From Buchnera aphidicola (Kaburagia rhusicola ensigallis) (lineage in GTDB: Bacteria > Pseudomonadota > Gammaproteobacteria > Enterobacterales > Enterobacteriaceae): DNA of 64,000 nt. The notes below the pieces were generated by a model. It did no database searches and was not told the DNA's origin. It was given only the letters and a program-made list of their open reading frames with translations. The stretch spans positions 520,001 through 584,000 of the forward strand of contig CP140040.1 in the NCBI GenBank assembly GCA_039830025.1, given 5' to 3'. Positions 22,377 to 32,382 of this stretch are shown in pieces. A program made the translations under genes and the position numbers. Each line of letters opens with the position of its first letter. The first letter of the stretch is position 1.

Positions 22377-23066
22377 TTAAACTTGAATACCACAATCATT
22401 CCTTAAATTAATCTGATAACGAAGGTCTTTAATAATCTGTGTATAATTTTTTGAACTAAATATAACTGAACCAAGAACAAAAACATTTACTCCATGAGAT
22501 GCAACTTTTTTAATGTTACTTAAATTAATTCCTCCATCAATTTCCAATAAAATGTTTCGATGACTATTATCTATTAATTTACGAACTTCCAATAACTTCT
22601 TAAATATAATCGGTATAAACTGTTGTCCTGAAAAACCAGGATTAACAGACATCACAACAATCATATCTAATTTGTCCATAACATATTCTAAAACATCTAA
22701 TGTAGTTGAGGGATTAATAGCTAATCCTACTTTGCAACCGCAATTCCTAATTAAATTTAAGGATCGATCTAAATGATTAGTTGATTCTGGATGAATAGTA
22801 ATAAAATTAGCTCCTGCTTTAGAAAATTGAATTATTAATTCATCTACTGGATCAGCCATAATATGAACATCAATAATTGATGTAATTCCATTATTTCGAA
22901 TAGATTTTAATACCATGGGTCCAAAGGTTAAATTAGGAACATAATGATTATCCATAACATCAAAATGAATAATATCTCCTCCTGCTCCTAATACACTTGT
23001 GATCTCTTCTCCTAACCTAACGAAATTAGCAGATAAAATTGAAGGAGCTAACCATATAGTCTTCAT
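22377..23066 (-). CDS. rpe: Ribulose-phosphate 3-epimerase
   Basis: Rpe interconverts ribulose 5-phosphate and xylulose 5-phosphate in the pentose phosphate pathway. From the ATG at 23066 the product is 229 residues (E. coli 225), starting MKTIWLAPSILSANFVRLGE. Metal-binding and catalytic segments are kept: HFDVMDNHYVPNLTFGP, DVHIMADPVDE, MSVNPGFSGQQFIP and EIDGGINLSNI. An AGGA site seven bases upstream supports this start rather than the ATG at 23126. It follows aroB, as in the E. coli aroKB-damX-dam-rpe-gph-trpS operon. Confidence 0.97.
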   Translation of the reverse strand: MKTIWLAPSILSANFVRLGEEITSVLGAGGDIIHFDVMDNHYVPNLTFGPMVLKSIRNNGITSIIDVHIMADPVDELIIQFSKAGANFITIHPESTNHLDRSLNLIRNCGCKVGLAINPSTTLDVLEYVMDKLDMIVVMSVNPGFSGQQFIPIIFKKLLEVRKLIDNSHRNILLEIDGGINLSNIKKVASHGVNVFVLGSVIFSSKNYTQIIKDLRYQINLRNDCGIQV

Positions 23067-23349
23067 TATTTTTCCTAAAAATTTATAATACTTAACACCA
23101 CTATGTATTTTACATATAATGCACATATGTAGAATAATTTATAGAAATACAAAAATATTAATTTTACATAATAAATCAATGTATACAAATTTTTATAACC
23201 ACAAAAATATCTTTTATAATTATCTTTCAAACACAATCATAAATTTAAATTGTTTACATTAAATACAATACACACTACTTTTCTACAAATTACATTACTC
23301 AAACATAAAATCAAGTATAATTTTCAAAATTAAATGTAAAATTACTTAT

Positions 23350-24432
23350 TTACTTACAATTACTTATCGCCGAAATTAATATATTTTTTTGTACATTAGA
23401 ATAAATCATAGCTTTTCCGATAGATACAGGTAATACCAATCTCACCATTCCCGAAGCAACTTTCTTATCTCTCAAAAAATTCTCATAATAAGAATTAAAT
23501 GTCATATTTTTAGGTCCTTTTATTGGTAAACCTGCTCTATTTAATAAACTAACAATTCTATTTTTTTCGCATACATTTAATATTCCTAATAATACAGAAG
23601 TCTCAGCTGCCATTACTATTCCTGCAGACACAGCTTCTCCATGTAACCACTTTCCATATCCTAAATGAGTTTCTATTGCATGACCATACGTATGACCTAA
23701 ATTCAATAAAACTCGGGAGTTATTTTCTCTTTCATCTTGCTCTACTATTACTTTTTTAATTTCGCAACATCGTTTTACGCAGTAAGAAATTGCTATTTTT
23801 TCTAATTTTAATACAGAGTTAATATTTTCTTCTAACCAATTAAAAAAAACATCGTCAAAAAGAATAGCATATTTTATAACTTCCGCTATTCCAGATACTA
23901 ATTGACTGTTAGGTAATGTAGATAAATAATCCAGATTAATAATTACTGAAGATGGTTGCCAAAACGAACCAATCATATTTTTTCCAAGAACATGGTTAAT
24001 AGATGTCTTCCCACCAATAGAAGCATCTACCTGAGATAATAATGTAGTAGGGATTTGTATAAACCGAACTCCGCGTTGATACACTGAAGCTACAAAACCT
24101 GTTATATCACCAATTACTCCACCTCCTAATGCTATTAAAGTAGTGTCTCGTCCATGTAAATGTTTTAATAATTCTGATATAATATATTCCATTGAACCTA
24201 CATTCTTAGTCACTTCACCATCAGGTAAAATCACACAATTTATTTTAACTCCTAACTTGTTCAAATGGTATATAAAATTATTTTTCCAAATATTAGATAC
24301 TATATTATTAGTAACTAACATAACTTGATCACCTGATATTAATGGAAAAAAAATATTTTCCACTTCAAAAATAGATGATCCAATATTAATATAATATATT
24401 CGATTTCCTAAAGTAACTTTTAACTTTTCCAA
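23350..24432 (-). CDS. aroB: 3-dehydroquinate synthase
   Basis: AroB makes 3-dehydroquinate from DAHP in the shikimate pathway, a step towards the aromatic amino acids Buchnera supplies to its host. The 360-residue product (E. coli 362) has the NAD-binding ALGGGVIGDITGFVASVYQRG (about residues 100-120), the zinc-site segment NLGHTYGHAIETHLGYG and HGEAVSAG. It follows aroK by 42 bases. The 283-base gap to rpe replaces damX and dam of E. coli and shows no remnant I can recognise. Confidence 0.97.
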   Translation of the reverse strand: MEKLKVTLGNRIYYINIGSSIFEVENIFFPLISGDQVMLVTNNIVSNIWKNNFIYHLNKLGVKINCVILPDGEVTKNVGSMEYIISELLKHLHGRDTTLIALGGGVIGDITGFVASVYQRGVRFIQIPTTLLSQVDASIGGKTSINHVLGKNMIGSFWQPSSVIINLDYLSTLPNSQLVSGIAEVIKYAILFDDVFFNWLEENINSVLKLEKIAISYCVKRCCEIKKVIVEQDERENNSRVLLNLGHTYGHAIETHLGYGKWLHGEAVSAGIVMAAETSVLLGILNVCEKNRIVSLLNRAGLPIKGPKNMTFNSYYENFLRDKKVASGMVRLVLPVSIGKAMIYSNVQKNILISAISNCK

Positions 24433-24474
24433 AATTAATACATCCTAACAATGTTTTAAATAATAACATATAAA

Positions 24475-24999
24475 TTAATTTTTATTTAATAAATTAATAA
24501 TATGGAATACTATTGCTCTAGCACTTTTACCATCCATATGAATAATAATATCTGCTATTTCTTTATATAATGGATTTCTTTCAATAGCTAACGATTCTAA
24601 AATATTTTTTATAGGAACATTTTGAACCTGTAATAAAGGTCTTTTTTTATCTTTTTGTGTTCTAGCTAATTGTTTTTCTACAGTAGTTTCTAAATATACA
24701 ACAATACCACGAGATGACAGTTTATTTCTATTCTCTTTTAACTTAACAGATCCCCCTCCTGTAGCTAATACAATTCCATATTTACTAGTTAACTCATTAA
24801 TTATCTTTTGTTCACGTTCTCTAAATCTTGATTCACCTTCTACATCAAAAACCCAACTGATATCAGCACCAGTACGTTTCTCAATCTCTTGATCAGAATC
24901 ATAAAATTCCATATTCAACTGTTGAGCTAACTGGCGACCTATAGTACTCTTTCCAGCACCCATAGGTCCTATTAAAAAGATATTGCGTTTTTCTGCCAT
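24475..24999 (-). CDS. aroK: Shikimate kinase I
   Basis: AroK phosphorylates shikimate. From the ATG at 24999 the product is 174 residues and is nearly identical to E. coli AroK (173) at the start: [20 protein letters not shown]. The Walker A motif is GPMGAGKST (11-19), and shikimate-binding residues appear in [14 protein letters not shown] and LATGGGSVK. The frame stays open for another 41 codons upstream, but that part is unlike any shikimate kinase and has no supporting ribosome binding site. It is first in aroKB-rpe-trpS. Confidence 0.96.
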   Translation of the reverse strand: MAEKRNIFLIGPMGAGKSTIGRQLAQQLNMEFYDSDQEIEKRTGADISWVFDVEGESRFREREQKIINELTSKYGIVLATGGGSVKLKENRNKLSSRGIVVYLETTVEKQLARTQKDKKRPLLQVQNVPIKNILESLAIERNPLYKEIADIIIHMDGKSARAIVFHIINLLNKN

Positions 25000-25801
25000 A
25001 TTTTGATATTGTTTTATATTAATGTTAGTGACAATCATGTACAGCTTATTTAAGCTGACAAGAAATAAAGTTTTCAGTTTATTGCTGAATAATGCAAAGT
25101 TATGAAGATTCGTTAAAATCACAATAAAATTTGATAAAAATTATTAATTTTAAAAACTATATTAAAATTGACATTCAAACTAGATATAATGATGTCCTAA
25201 ACATCTATGTTGTACTATTTTAAATAAATATTCAAAACAAGCTATTTATTATTATGCAAATGATAAAAAATAATTCAAATACTTACCTATAAAATAATAT
25301 ATCGTGTTAAAAATATGAAAAAATTATAATAAGTTCTTATAAATATTTTTAAAATATTAATATTTATAACTGAACCATATCATTTACACCAAAAATATAA
25401 TTTTAATTTAATAATTTTGAAATACAACAGTGTTTAAAATAACTATTACTATCACATCAAAACTATCCAATATAAAATTTAATATTTTTTATAAAAAATA
25501 TTAAATTTTTTCAATACATGTGTGTTATATATCATGTAAAATTCTCTATACAGAAATTAAATTGGTAAATATCTATTCTTCTATTTTATTTTATATTAAA
25601 ATACTATTACTTATATTTTTAACAGTCATACGTGAAAAATTACTTTATAAAAGTTATAAAATTTATAATAAATATTAATAATAGAAGTTCTCTAATATAA
25701 AATTAATTCAAAATACTTTTTTTAATGTTTGCTATATACCAAAAATAAATTTATAATTACATTGACTTATAATTTTTTAAAAATAAAACACTTTAATACA
25801 C
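25000..25801. other. Non-coding region between aroK and tRNA-Ser
   Basis: This 802-base AT-rich stretch holds the upstream region of aroK (minus) and of tRNA-Ser (plus). A TTGACT at about 25774-25779 could be a -35 for the tRNA, but no convincing -10 follows at 16-18 bases. I see no protein, RNA or pseudogene. In E. coli the pilus-assembly-like hof genes lie upstream of aroK; none is left here. Confidence 0.35.
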
Positions 25802-25887
25802 GGTGAGATGTCCGAGAGGCTTAAGGAGCATGCTTGGAAAGCATGTATACGAAAAACGTATCAAGGGTTCGAATCCCTTTCTCACCA
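25802..25887 (+). tRNA. tRNA-Ser (anticodon GGA)
   Basis: The 86-base sequence folds as a class II tRNA. The acceptor stem is GGTGAGA/TCTCACC. The anticodon loop CTTGGAAAG has GGA in the stem GCATG/CATGC region, the long variable arm is ATACG/CGTAT, and the T loop is GTTCGAATC. It aligns closely with E. coli tRNA-Ser(GGA), which reads UCC and UCU. CCA is not encoded. The discriminator base is A at 25887, whereas E. coli serine tRNAs have G. Confidence 0.96.
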
Positions 25888-25982
25888 TAATGACTTTATT
25901 AACATCAACTAATAAATAAACTAAATTAAAACAACCATATATCATTTTTAAAGAAACCTTGTTCACATAACATTAATTAATT

Positions 25983-26693
25983 CTAACTCAATAAGCTAGA
26001 ATTCAAAGCAATTTTAATCATTTTATCTAAACTAGATTCTCTGTCTTGCGAACTAATTCTACTATTTTTTATGATATGATCAGAAACTGTACAAATAGAT
26101 GCAGATTTGATTCCTAATTCTGCAGAAATACTATATAATCCAGCCGTTTCCATCTCTATACCAATAATGTTAAATTGTTTAATAGATTGTAAAACGTCGT
26201 CATTATTATGATAAAATAAATCTGTCGTAAAGAAATTTCCTACATTTACTGGCATTCCTAAATCTTTAGAAGCGAATACTAAATTGCAAACTAAATCAAA
26301 ATCTGCAACAGCTGCAAAATCATTGTTTCTAAATCGTAATCTGTTTATTTTAGAATCAGTAGAAGCGCCTAAGCAAATAATAATATCGTTAAGATTTATA
26401 TCTTCACAAACAGTACCACAAGTGCCAATACGAATGATTTTTTTTACATTATATTCTGTAATCAATTCGTATACATAAATTAAACATGAAGGCATGCCAA
26501 TTCCATGACTCATTATAGAAATTCGCTTTCCTTTATAGTCTCCAGTAAATCCTAACATAGAACGAACATTAGTTACTTCTATAGCATGATTTAAATAATT
26601 TTTTGCAATATACCTTGCTCTAATAGGATCACCAGGCATAAGTACAAAATCAGAAAAATCATTCTTTTTAGCGTTAATATGAGAGGTTGCCAT
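25983..26693 (-). CDS. deoD: Purine nucleoside phosphorylase DeoD-type
   Basis: DeoD splits purine (deoxy)nucleosides with phosphate into base and (deoxy)ribose 1-phosphate. The 236-residue product (E. coli 239) starts MATSHINAKKNDFSDFVLMPGDP. It keeps RIGTCGTVCEDI, the phosphate-binding GFTGDYKGKRISIMSHGIGMPS and the nucleoside-binding GIEMETAGLY and TVSDHI (catalytic Asp204 equivalent). It lies 51 bases after deoB; in E. coli the order is deoCABD, and deoC and deoA are absent here. The pair gives purine salvage. Confidence 0.97.
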   Translation of the reverse strand: MATSHINAKKNDFSDFVLMPGDPIRARYIAKNYLNHAIEVTNVRSMLGFTGDYKGKRISIMSHGIGMPSCLIYVYELITEYNVKKIIRIGTCGTVCEDINLNDIIICLGASTDSKINRLRFRNNDFAAVADFDLVCNLVFASKDLGMPVNVGNFFTTDLFYHNNDDVLQSIKQFNIIGIEMETAGLYSISAELGIKSASICTVSDHIIKNSRISSQDRESSLDKMIKIALNSSLLS

Positions 26694-26744
26694 AATGCAT
26701 TACCTATTTTTAAAATTAAAATTATAAAAAAATAAAAATCATTA

Positions 26745-27974
26745 TCATTTATAAAACATTTCTTTTCCAAACTTCATTGGAGACAAATCAAAATATTTTG
26801 CTAATGTTTGAGCGATATCTGAAAACGTTTTACGATGACCCAAATACCTTGGTTTAATATTGGGCCAATAAATTAATATAGGTATATTTTCTCTTGTATG
26901 ATCAGTTCCTATCCATGTAGGATCACATCCATGATCAGCAGTAATAATTAAAATATCATCCTTTTTTATTAAACTTAATAATTTAGGTAAACGACTATCC
27001 AACCACTCTAATCCTTTAGCATAACCAGAAACATCACGCCTGTGCCCCCATGAAGAATCGAAATCTACAAAATTAACAAAAACAATAGTATTATGAGTAG
27101 ATTTTTTTATTTCATATATAGTAGCATTAAATAGCTCTAACAAACCTGTTGCATGTACTTGTTTTGTAATTCCCTCTCCTGCATAAATATCTGAGATTTT
27201 ACCTATTGAAATTACTTTTCCGGATTTTTCACTAATTAACTTTTGCATAATGGTTGCATCATGAGGTTTAACTGAAAAATCTCGTCGATTTCCTGTACGT
27301 TGAAAATGACCACTTTTATTACCAATGAATGGCCTAGCAATTACTCGTCCAACATTTATTTTTGCTTCATCTAATATTTTTCGAATAGCATGACAAAGTT
27401 CATACAATTTATCTAAACCAAAAACTATTTCATGGCAAGCAACCTGAAATACTGAATCGATAGAAGTATAAAAAATAGGTTGTTTAGTATTTATATGTTT
27501 TTCACCAAAATCATCTAATATAGAAATTCCAGAAGAATGACAGTTACCTAAAAATCCAGATAAATTACATGTATTAACAATTTTATCCAATATATTTTTC
27601 GGAAAACTATTTTTCACATTACTAAAACAATCCCAATCATATAGAACTGGTACTCCAGCTATTTCCCAATGACCAGAAGATGTATCTTTTCCTGATGAAA
27701 TTTCACTAGAATAAGCATAACTTCCTAAAAGTATTTTACTATCTTTTATTCCAAATAATTCTTTTCCTATAGATTTATTAGCGGCACGTAATAATCCAAG
27801 AGATACTAAATTAGGTATATTCAGAGGTCCAACTCTACCAATATTAGCTTTACCTAAATAACAAAATTTTACTATATTTCCAAACGTATTAGCACCTACA
27901 TCATTAAATTTATGCGCATCACTCGTTGAACCAATTCCAAAAGAATCTAAAACTATAATAAATGCGCGTTTCAT
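26745..27974 (-). CDS. deoB: Phosphopentomutase
   Basis: DeoB interconverts (deoxy)ribose 1- and 5-phosphate. The 409-residue product (E. coli 407) belongs to the alkaline phosphatase superfamily. It has the first metal-binding segment [16 protein letters not shown], the nucleophile region [12 protein letters not shown] and the second metal site in [20 protein letters not shown]. It sits upstream of deoD, coupling nucleoside phosphorolysis to the pentose phosphate pool. A 13-base near-palindrome lies about 57 bases before the start codon (see findings). Confidence 0.97.
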   Translation of the reverse strand: MKRAFIIVLDSFGIGSTSDAHKFNDVGANTFGNIVKFCYLGKANIGRVGPLNIPNLVSLGLLRAANKSIGKELFGIKDSKILLGSYAYSSEISSGKDTSSGHWEIAGVPVLYDWDCFSNVKNSFPKNILDKIVNTCNLSGFLGNCHSSGISILDDFGEKHINTKQPIFYTSIDSVFQVACHEIVFGLDKLYELCHAIRKILDEAKINVGRVIARPFIGNKSGHFQRTGNRRDFSVKPHDATIMQKLISEKSGKVISIGKISDIYAGEGITKQVHATGLLELFNATIYEIKKSTHNTIVFVNFVDFDSSWGHRRDVSGYAKGLEWLDSRLPKLLSLIKKDDILIITADHGCDPTWIGTDHTRENIPILIYWPNIKPRYLGHRKTFSDIAQTLAKYFDLSPMKFGKEMFYK

Positions 27975-29173
27975 ATAATTTCCAAATTAATATTAATTCA
28001 AATGTTATAAATTTCATATATGCTAATAAAGTGTTTTAAACACATATGACATATAAAATCCTATTTGACATATACAAAATGTTATACACATATTAAACAC
28101 TTAATACAGTTAATACTATCTAATAAGTTTAAAAGCAATAAAATAATGAAGTTTATATAAATTTTTAAAATAAATACATTTTTTAAAATCGATTGCTTTT
28201 GTGCTTTAACTTACCTTAGTCTACTAACTAAAAAATATCAATATCATTAAGATTACATAAAATGCTTATTCGTTACAAAATAAATCATTTCTTACATTCA
28301 GCTGTTCATTTACTATTCAAACAACACAAAAATGATCTATATTAAAATAACTTGTACATATTTTGCAAGATTTTTATCTTGATATTTATTTATAAAAGAA
28401 CATGCGCATTTATTTTTATTTATAACACTCATTTCATGAAATCACCATATATAAAATAACTTTATAAAAATCGTCAAATAAACCATTACAAATACAATCA
28501 AATATGTATACTTTTTTTAAAAAATTACACTATAAACTAACCATAACTATTAAAATTTTACTATCATACATATGTTTTTATAATTAATATAATGTTGTAA
28601 AAGTTATAGAATACATAAAATTTTATATTACAAAAAATATTATCTATGAATAAAATTATCATACAACTATCTTGTTGCATTTAATATATATATTAAAAAA
28701 GCAATTAAATATTTTAAGTTTTCAAATACCTAAAATCACATTATTTTCTATTAATAAATTCTATTACTTATCATATCTTTTAATTCTCCTGTTTGTAACA
28801 TTGAAAAATTTTAAATAACATTTAAAAATATAATTAGTATACTAAAAAAATTTAAAAAATTTGGAAAATTATTATTAATTCTCAAATTTTATTACTTAAA
28901 TTGCAATCTGATACATAATAAAACGCGCTATTGAATTAACACAATTTTATTTTAAAAGCCTTCAACTATTTAAAACAATAAATTATATCTAACCAATAGA
29001 ATAGTAAAAATTTTTCTTAAATACATTGTTAGCGCTGTAAGTCTATCAATAGGATTAATAAATCTAAATAAAAACAATAACCTTCAAATAAAAACATATA
29101 AATAGTTAAAACAAAAAAAAAATAAAATCATCTACTATAAAAAATTATTAAAAATCCTTAAGACATTATCATA
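27975..29173. other. Long non-coding region between nfuA and deoB
   Basis: At 1199 bases this is one of the two longest gene-free stretches. It is very AT-rich with frequent stops in all frames. I looked for remnants of genes that flank deoB or nfuA in relatives and found no convincing protein motif. A single TTATACACA (28082-28090) matches a DnaA box, but at this base composition such a match is expected by chance. Probably a fully eroded gene graveyard. Confidence 0.4.
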
Positions 29174-29749
29174 TTAATAATATGAATGCCCACCTTTTTG
29201 ATGTTTAGTAGCATCATATACTCCTTTTAGTTCAGGAAACGCAATTAATAACTGACGTTCTATACCTTTTTTTAAAGTATACTGCACCATGGAACATCCA
29301 TTGCAACCACCTAAAAAATTAATAGTAACATACCCTGATTGAGTAATATTTATTAAACTTACTTTTCCTCCATGAGCAAGTAACTGAGGATTAATTTTTA
29401 AATTTAAAAACGATTCTACTTTATGTTTTAAAAAAATATCTTTATTTAAAAGACATTTTTTAGCATAAGGAGCTATCAAAGTTAATTGAGAATTACAATT
29501 TTCTATTGTAATATCAATTACTGCTTTTTTTAAATACGGTAAACTTAATTTATCAATATATAATTTAAAATTGTCATATTTAAACTTTATATCTTGTTTA
29601 GTGACATCCTCGAGATAACAAAAAGATACTCCGCATTTTGCAATAGGAGTTCCAGGATTGTTTACAAAAACTCTAATATTAGTGTCGCCTTTTTGTTTAG
29701 ACAGCAAACTTAAAAAGTGATCTTGAGCTAATTTGGAAATATTAATCAT
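29174..29749 (-). CDS. nfuA: Fe-S biogenesis and repair protein NfuA
   Basis: NfuA carries 4Fe-4S clusters to target enzymes under stress. The 191-residue product equals E. coli NfuA. An A-type-like N-terminal domain (residues 1-95, degenerate for Fe-S binding) is followed by a Nfu domain with the cluster ligands Cys149 and Cys152 in LGGCNGCSMVQ. In E. coli nfuA and bioH lie close and divergent, as here; gntX between them is lost. Client enzymes with such clusters in this window include LeuC and MutY. Confidence 0.96.
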   Translation of the reverse strand: MINISKLAQDHFLSLLSKQKGDTNIRVFVNNPGTPIAKCGVSFCYLEDVTKQDIKFKYDNFKLYIDKLSLPYLKKAVIDITIENCNSQLTLIAPYAKKCLLNKDIFLKHKVESFLNLKINPQLLAHGGKVSLINITQSGYVTINFLGGCNGCSMVQYTLKKGIERQLLIAFPELKGVYDATKHQKGGHSYY

Positions 29750-30034
29750 AAAATGGACTCAATCATTTAATTTAAAAAACAGTTTTCAATAATACATTTA
29801 TTACGTTTAGATAATACATATAACATTACATAAATTTCGCATATATAACATAATTATATTTCAATAATAAATACAATTTAATTTAAAAAAATTAAATAAA
29901 AACAATAATTTTGTTTATATATGATTAAAATTAATTATATTTTATAATACCAATTACATTAGTTATAACATTACTATAATTTCTTATAATATACATTTAT
30001 GTTAAAAAACCAAATATAGGAAATATTTGAACCT

Positions 30035-30817
30035 ATGCATGAACTTCATTGGAATAAAATAGGTACCGGAAAAATACATTTAGTTTTGATACATGGATGG
30101 GGATTTAATTCCAAAATTTGGAACATGCTATTCTCTGAATTACATAAAAACTTTAAAATTCATTTAGTAGATTTGCCAGGATTTGGAAAAAACCATAAGC
30201 TAAAATTTACAAACTTAAAAGATACAGCCAAATTGCTAGAAAAACACATACCAAATAATTCTATATTATTGGGATGGTCCATGGGAGGTCTAATTACTAG
30301 CAAAATTGCATTGTATTATCCAAAAAAAATTATAGGACTAATTCACGTTACTTCTTCACCATGTTTTATCAAGCGTCCAAATTGGCCAGGAATATCTAAA
30401 TATCAGCTATTAAAATTTTATTATCAATTAACTGAAAACTACAAAGAAACCATTTCAAATTTTATTAAAATACAAAATATTAACTCAAAATGTCTTAATC
30501 AAGAAATAAATATATTAAAAAATCTTGTATTATCTCAACCACAACCTGCTATGTCAACACTAAAAAAAGGATTAGAACTATTATATTCATCAGATTTAAG
30601 AAAAGAAATAACTAAATTAAATATTCCTATTCTTAAAATATACGGATCTTTAGATACGCTAGTTCCAAAAGAAATAGCTGTAATATTAGATCAACAATTA
30701 CCTAACAGTCAATATAAAATAATGAATCAATGTGCTCACGCTCCATTTATTTCTAATAAATATAAATTTTGTTCTATAATACTAAAATTTTCTCAGAATT
30801 TACATATTTTAAAATAA
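30035..30817 (+). CDS. bioH: Pimeloyl-ACP methyl ester carboxylesterase
   Basis: BioH removes the methyl group from pimeloyl-ACP methyl ester, finishing the pimelate moiety for biotin synthesis. The 260-residue alpha/beta hydrolase (E. coli 256) has its triad at the E. coli positions: Ser82 in GWSMGG, Asp207 in YGSLDTL and His235 in QCAHAPFIS. The oxyanion-region LIHGWGFNSKIW is kept. It stands alone on the plus strand, divergent from nfuA. Keeping bioH suggests this lineage still makes biotin, though the bio operon is not in the window. Confidence 0.95.
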   Translation: MHELHWNKIGTGKIHLVLIHGWGFNSKIWNMLFSELHKNFKIHLVDLPGFGKNHKLKFTNLKDTAKLLEKHIPNNSILLGWSMGGLITSKIALYYPKKIIGLIHVTSSPCFIKRPNWPGISKYQLLKFYYQLTENYKETISNFIKIQNINSKCLNQEINILKNLVLSQPQPAMSTLKKGLELLYSSDLRKEITKLNIPILKIYGSLDTLVPKEIAVILDQQLPNSQYKIMNQCAHAPFISNKYKFCSIILKFSQNLHILK

Positions 30818-30854
30818 TTTTTTTAAAAAATAAACCTTCTATCATTAATATGAA

Positions 30855-30871
30855 ATACTTTTATAAAGTAT
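30855..30871. other. Small hairpin between convergent bioH and ssb
   Basis: ATACTTT (30855-30861) and AAAGTAT (30865-30871) form a perfect 7-bp AT stem with a 3-base loop, lying between the two convergent stop codons. There is no good U tract on either strand (A8 follows on the plus strand), so it is at best a weak terminator; it may be chance. Confidence 0.25.
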
Positions 30872-30936
30872 CAAAAAAAATGAAAGCCATTCAAATTAAA
30901 AATTACATATTCAAACATAAATTAAAAAATACATAT

Positions 30937-31446
30937 TTAAAAAGGAATATCTTCATCATCAAAGTCTAAACTACTAGAATCATTGTCTAAAATTTTTTTA
31001 GAATCATCATTCTTTTTATTATCATTTAACATTTGTTTTTCCAATTCACGAGTATTACTTTTTGCAAATCCTAAAGAAGACGATTGATTATCAATATTAC
31101 GACTACCTAACATTTGCATAGTTCCACCAACACTCACAATGATTTCTGTAATATAACGATCTATTCCATTTTGATCTTGCCATTTTCTAGTTTGTAATGA
31201 TCCTTCAATATACACTTGAGATCCTTTTTTTAAATATTCTCCTGCAATTTCTGCTAACTTATTAAAAAAAACAATTCTGTGCCATTCTGTTTTTTCTTTT
31301 ACTTCTCCAGTATTTTTATCCTTCCAATGCTCAGATGTAGCTAATGTAACATTAGTAACAGCTCCTCCATTTTGCATATACCTTACTTCTGGATTTTGTC
31401 CTAAATATCCAATTAGAATAACTTTGTTTATACCTCTACTAGCCAT
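30937..31446 (-). CDS. ssb: Single-stranded DNA-binding protein
   Basis: SSB coats single-stranded DNA and recruits partners through its tail. The 169-residue product (E. coli 178) starts [22 protein letters not shown] and has the OB fold in the first 110 residues ([26 protein letters not shown]). A shortened linker leads to the acidic tip DFDDEDIPF, the interaction peptide. In E. coli uvrA is divergent from ssb; here the upstream space is empty. Confidence 0.98.
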   Translation of the reverse strand: MASRGINKVILIGYLGQNPEVRYMQNGGAVTNVTLATSEHWKDKNTGEVKEKTEWHRIVFFNKLAEIAGEYLKKGSQVYIEGSLQTRKWQDQNGIDRYITEIIVSVGGTMQMLGSRNIDNQSSSLGFAKSNTRELEKQMLNDNKKNDDSKKILDNDSSSLDFDDEDIPF

Positions 31447-32382
31447 AATACTTATCTCGCTCTAATAAATTTTTTATACAAAATATATAACATCAAAACA
31501 AACAATTACCTAAAAATGACTAATGTTAAACTCATAAATTATAAGTATATCATTAATTAAAAAAATTTTTTAAACAAAATATAAACGATTAGTTCCAATA
31601 ATATTTATATCCTATCCCAATAAAAGAATGATTTTTTTAATATATATTTATTAAAATGCAAAAAATTATAACGTATTTATTATGATCCACTACATGAGTG
31701 TCAATAAAATAACGTACGTACGAAAAATCACTATATTTTTTATGAAAAAGTTGTTTATACCTCTATAATATAACACTATAAAAACTTATATATTTGAAAT
31801 TATACTTGCACTAAATTATACTAATTCATTCCTATGAACTTTACATAATTAATTTAATAGGTATATTATTATACATATCAAAATTAATATATACATTAAT
31901 TATTTCAATACGCATTAATGAACTTATAATAAGAAGGTATAAAATAATATGTTATATATTCTTAAATAAACTTAAACAATCAAACAAAATATACGTCCTT
32001 TGCATTAAATATATATTACGTGTAAAAATATTAATTAACCATAATTTCATCGTGTAGACCATTATTTTTATTGTTCTAATTAAAGCGCTTTAAAATTTAC
32101 GCAACATATAACAAAGAGATTGAGAATACACATACTTCCCAAACGTTAAATTCCATTCATAACAGAAATACCAATAAACACAATCTTACTTTAGTTTCAT
32201 AAGAAAACATTCGCATACATTCTTATTTATTGTACTATTAAAATTTATCATTATCATAAAACCTTTTTTTAAATATCAAAATATTTAATATAATAATTAG
32301 AACAATCACAATTTAACATCTTATCTCAAAATAAAGATACCATTTAAAATCATCACAATAGAATTTTGGTGTTATATTAAAA
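31447..32382. other. Divergent non-coding region ssb / dnaB
   Basis: This 936-base AT-rich region has no open frame above about 50 codons and no recognisable remnant. It must contain promoters for both ssb and dnaB, but no hexamer pair stands out. In a 120-base sample (32101-32220) the plus strand has 25 C and 10 G, showing strong strand asymmetry in neutral DNA. Confidence 0.35.

Noticed and set aside
25000-25122. 41-codon N-terminal extension of AroK
   Set aside because: The family start MAEKRNIFL is at 24999 and the extension resembles no shikimate kinase; it is an accidental open frame.
28082-28090. TTATACACA, a match to the DnaA box, as a sign of an origin
   Set aside because: Single isolated copy; at this base composition one or two such matches per window are expected by chance, and no cluster or AT-rich 13-mers pattern accompanies it.
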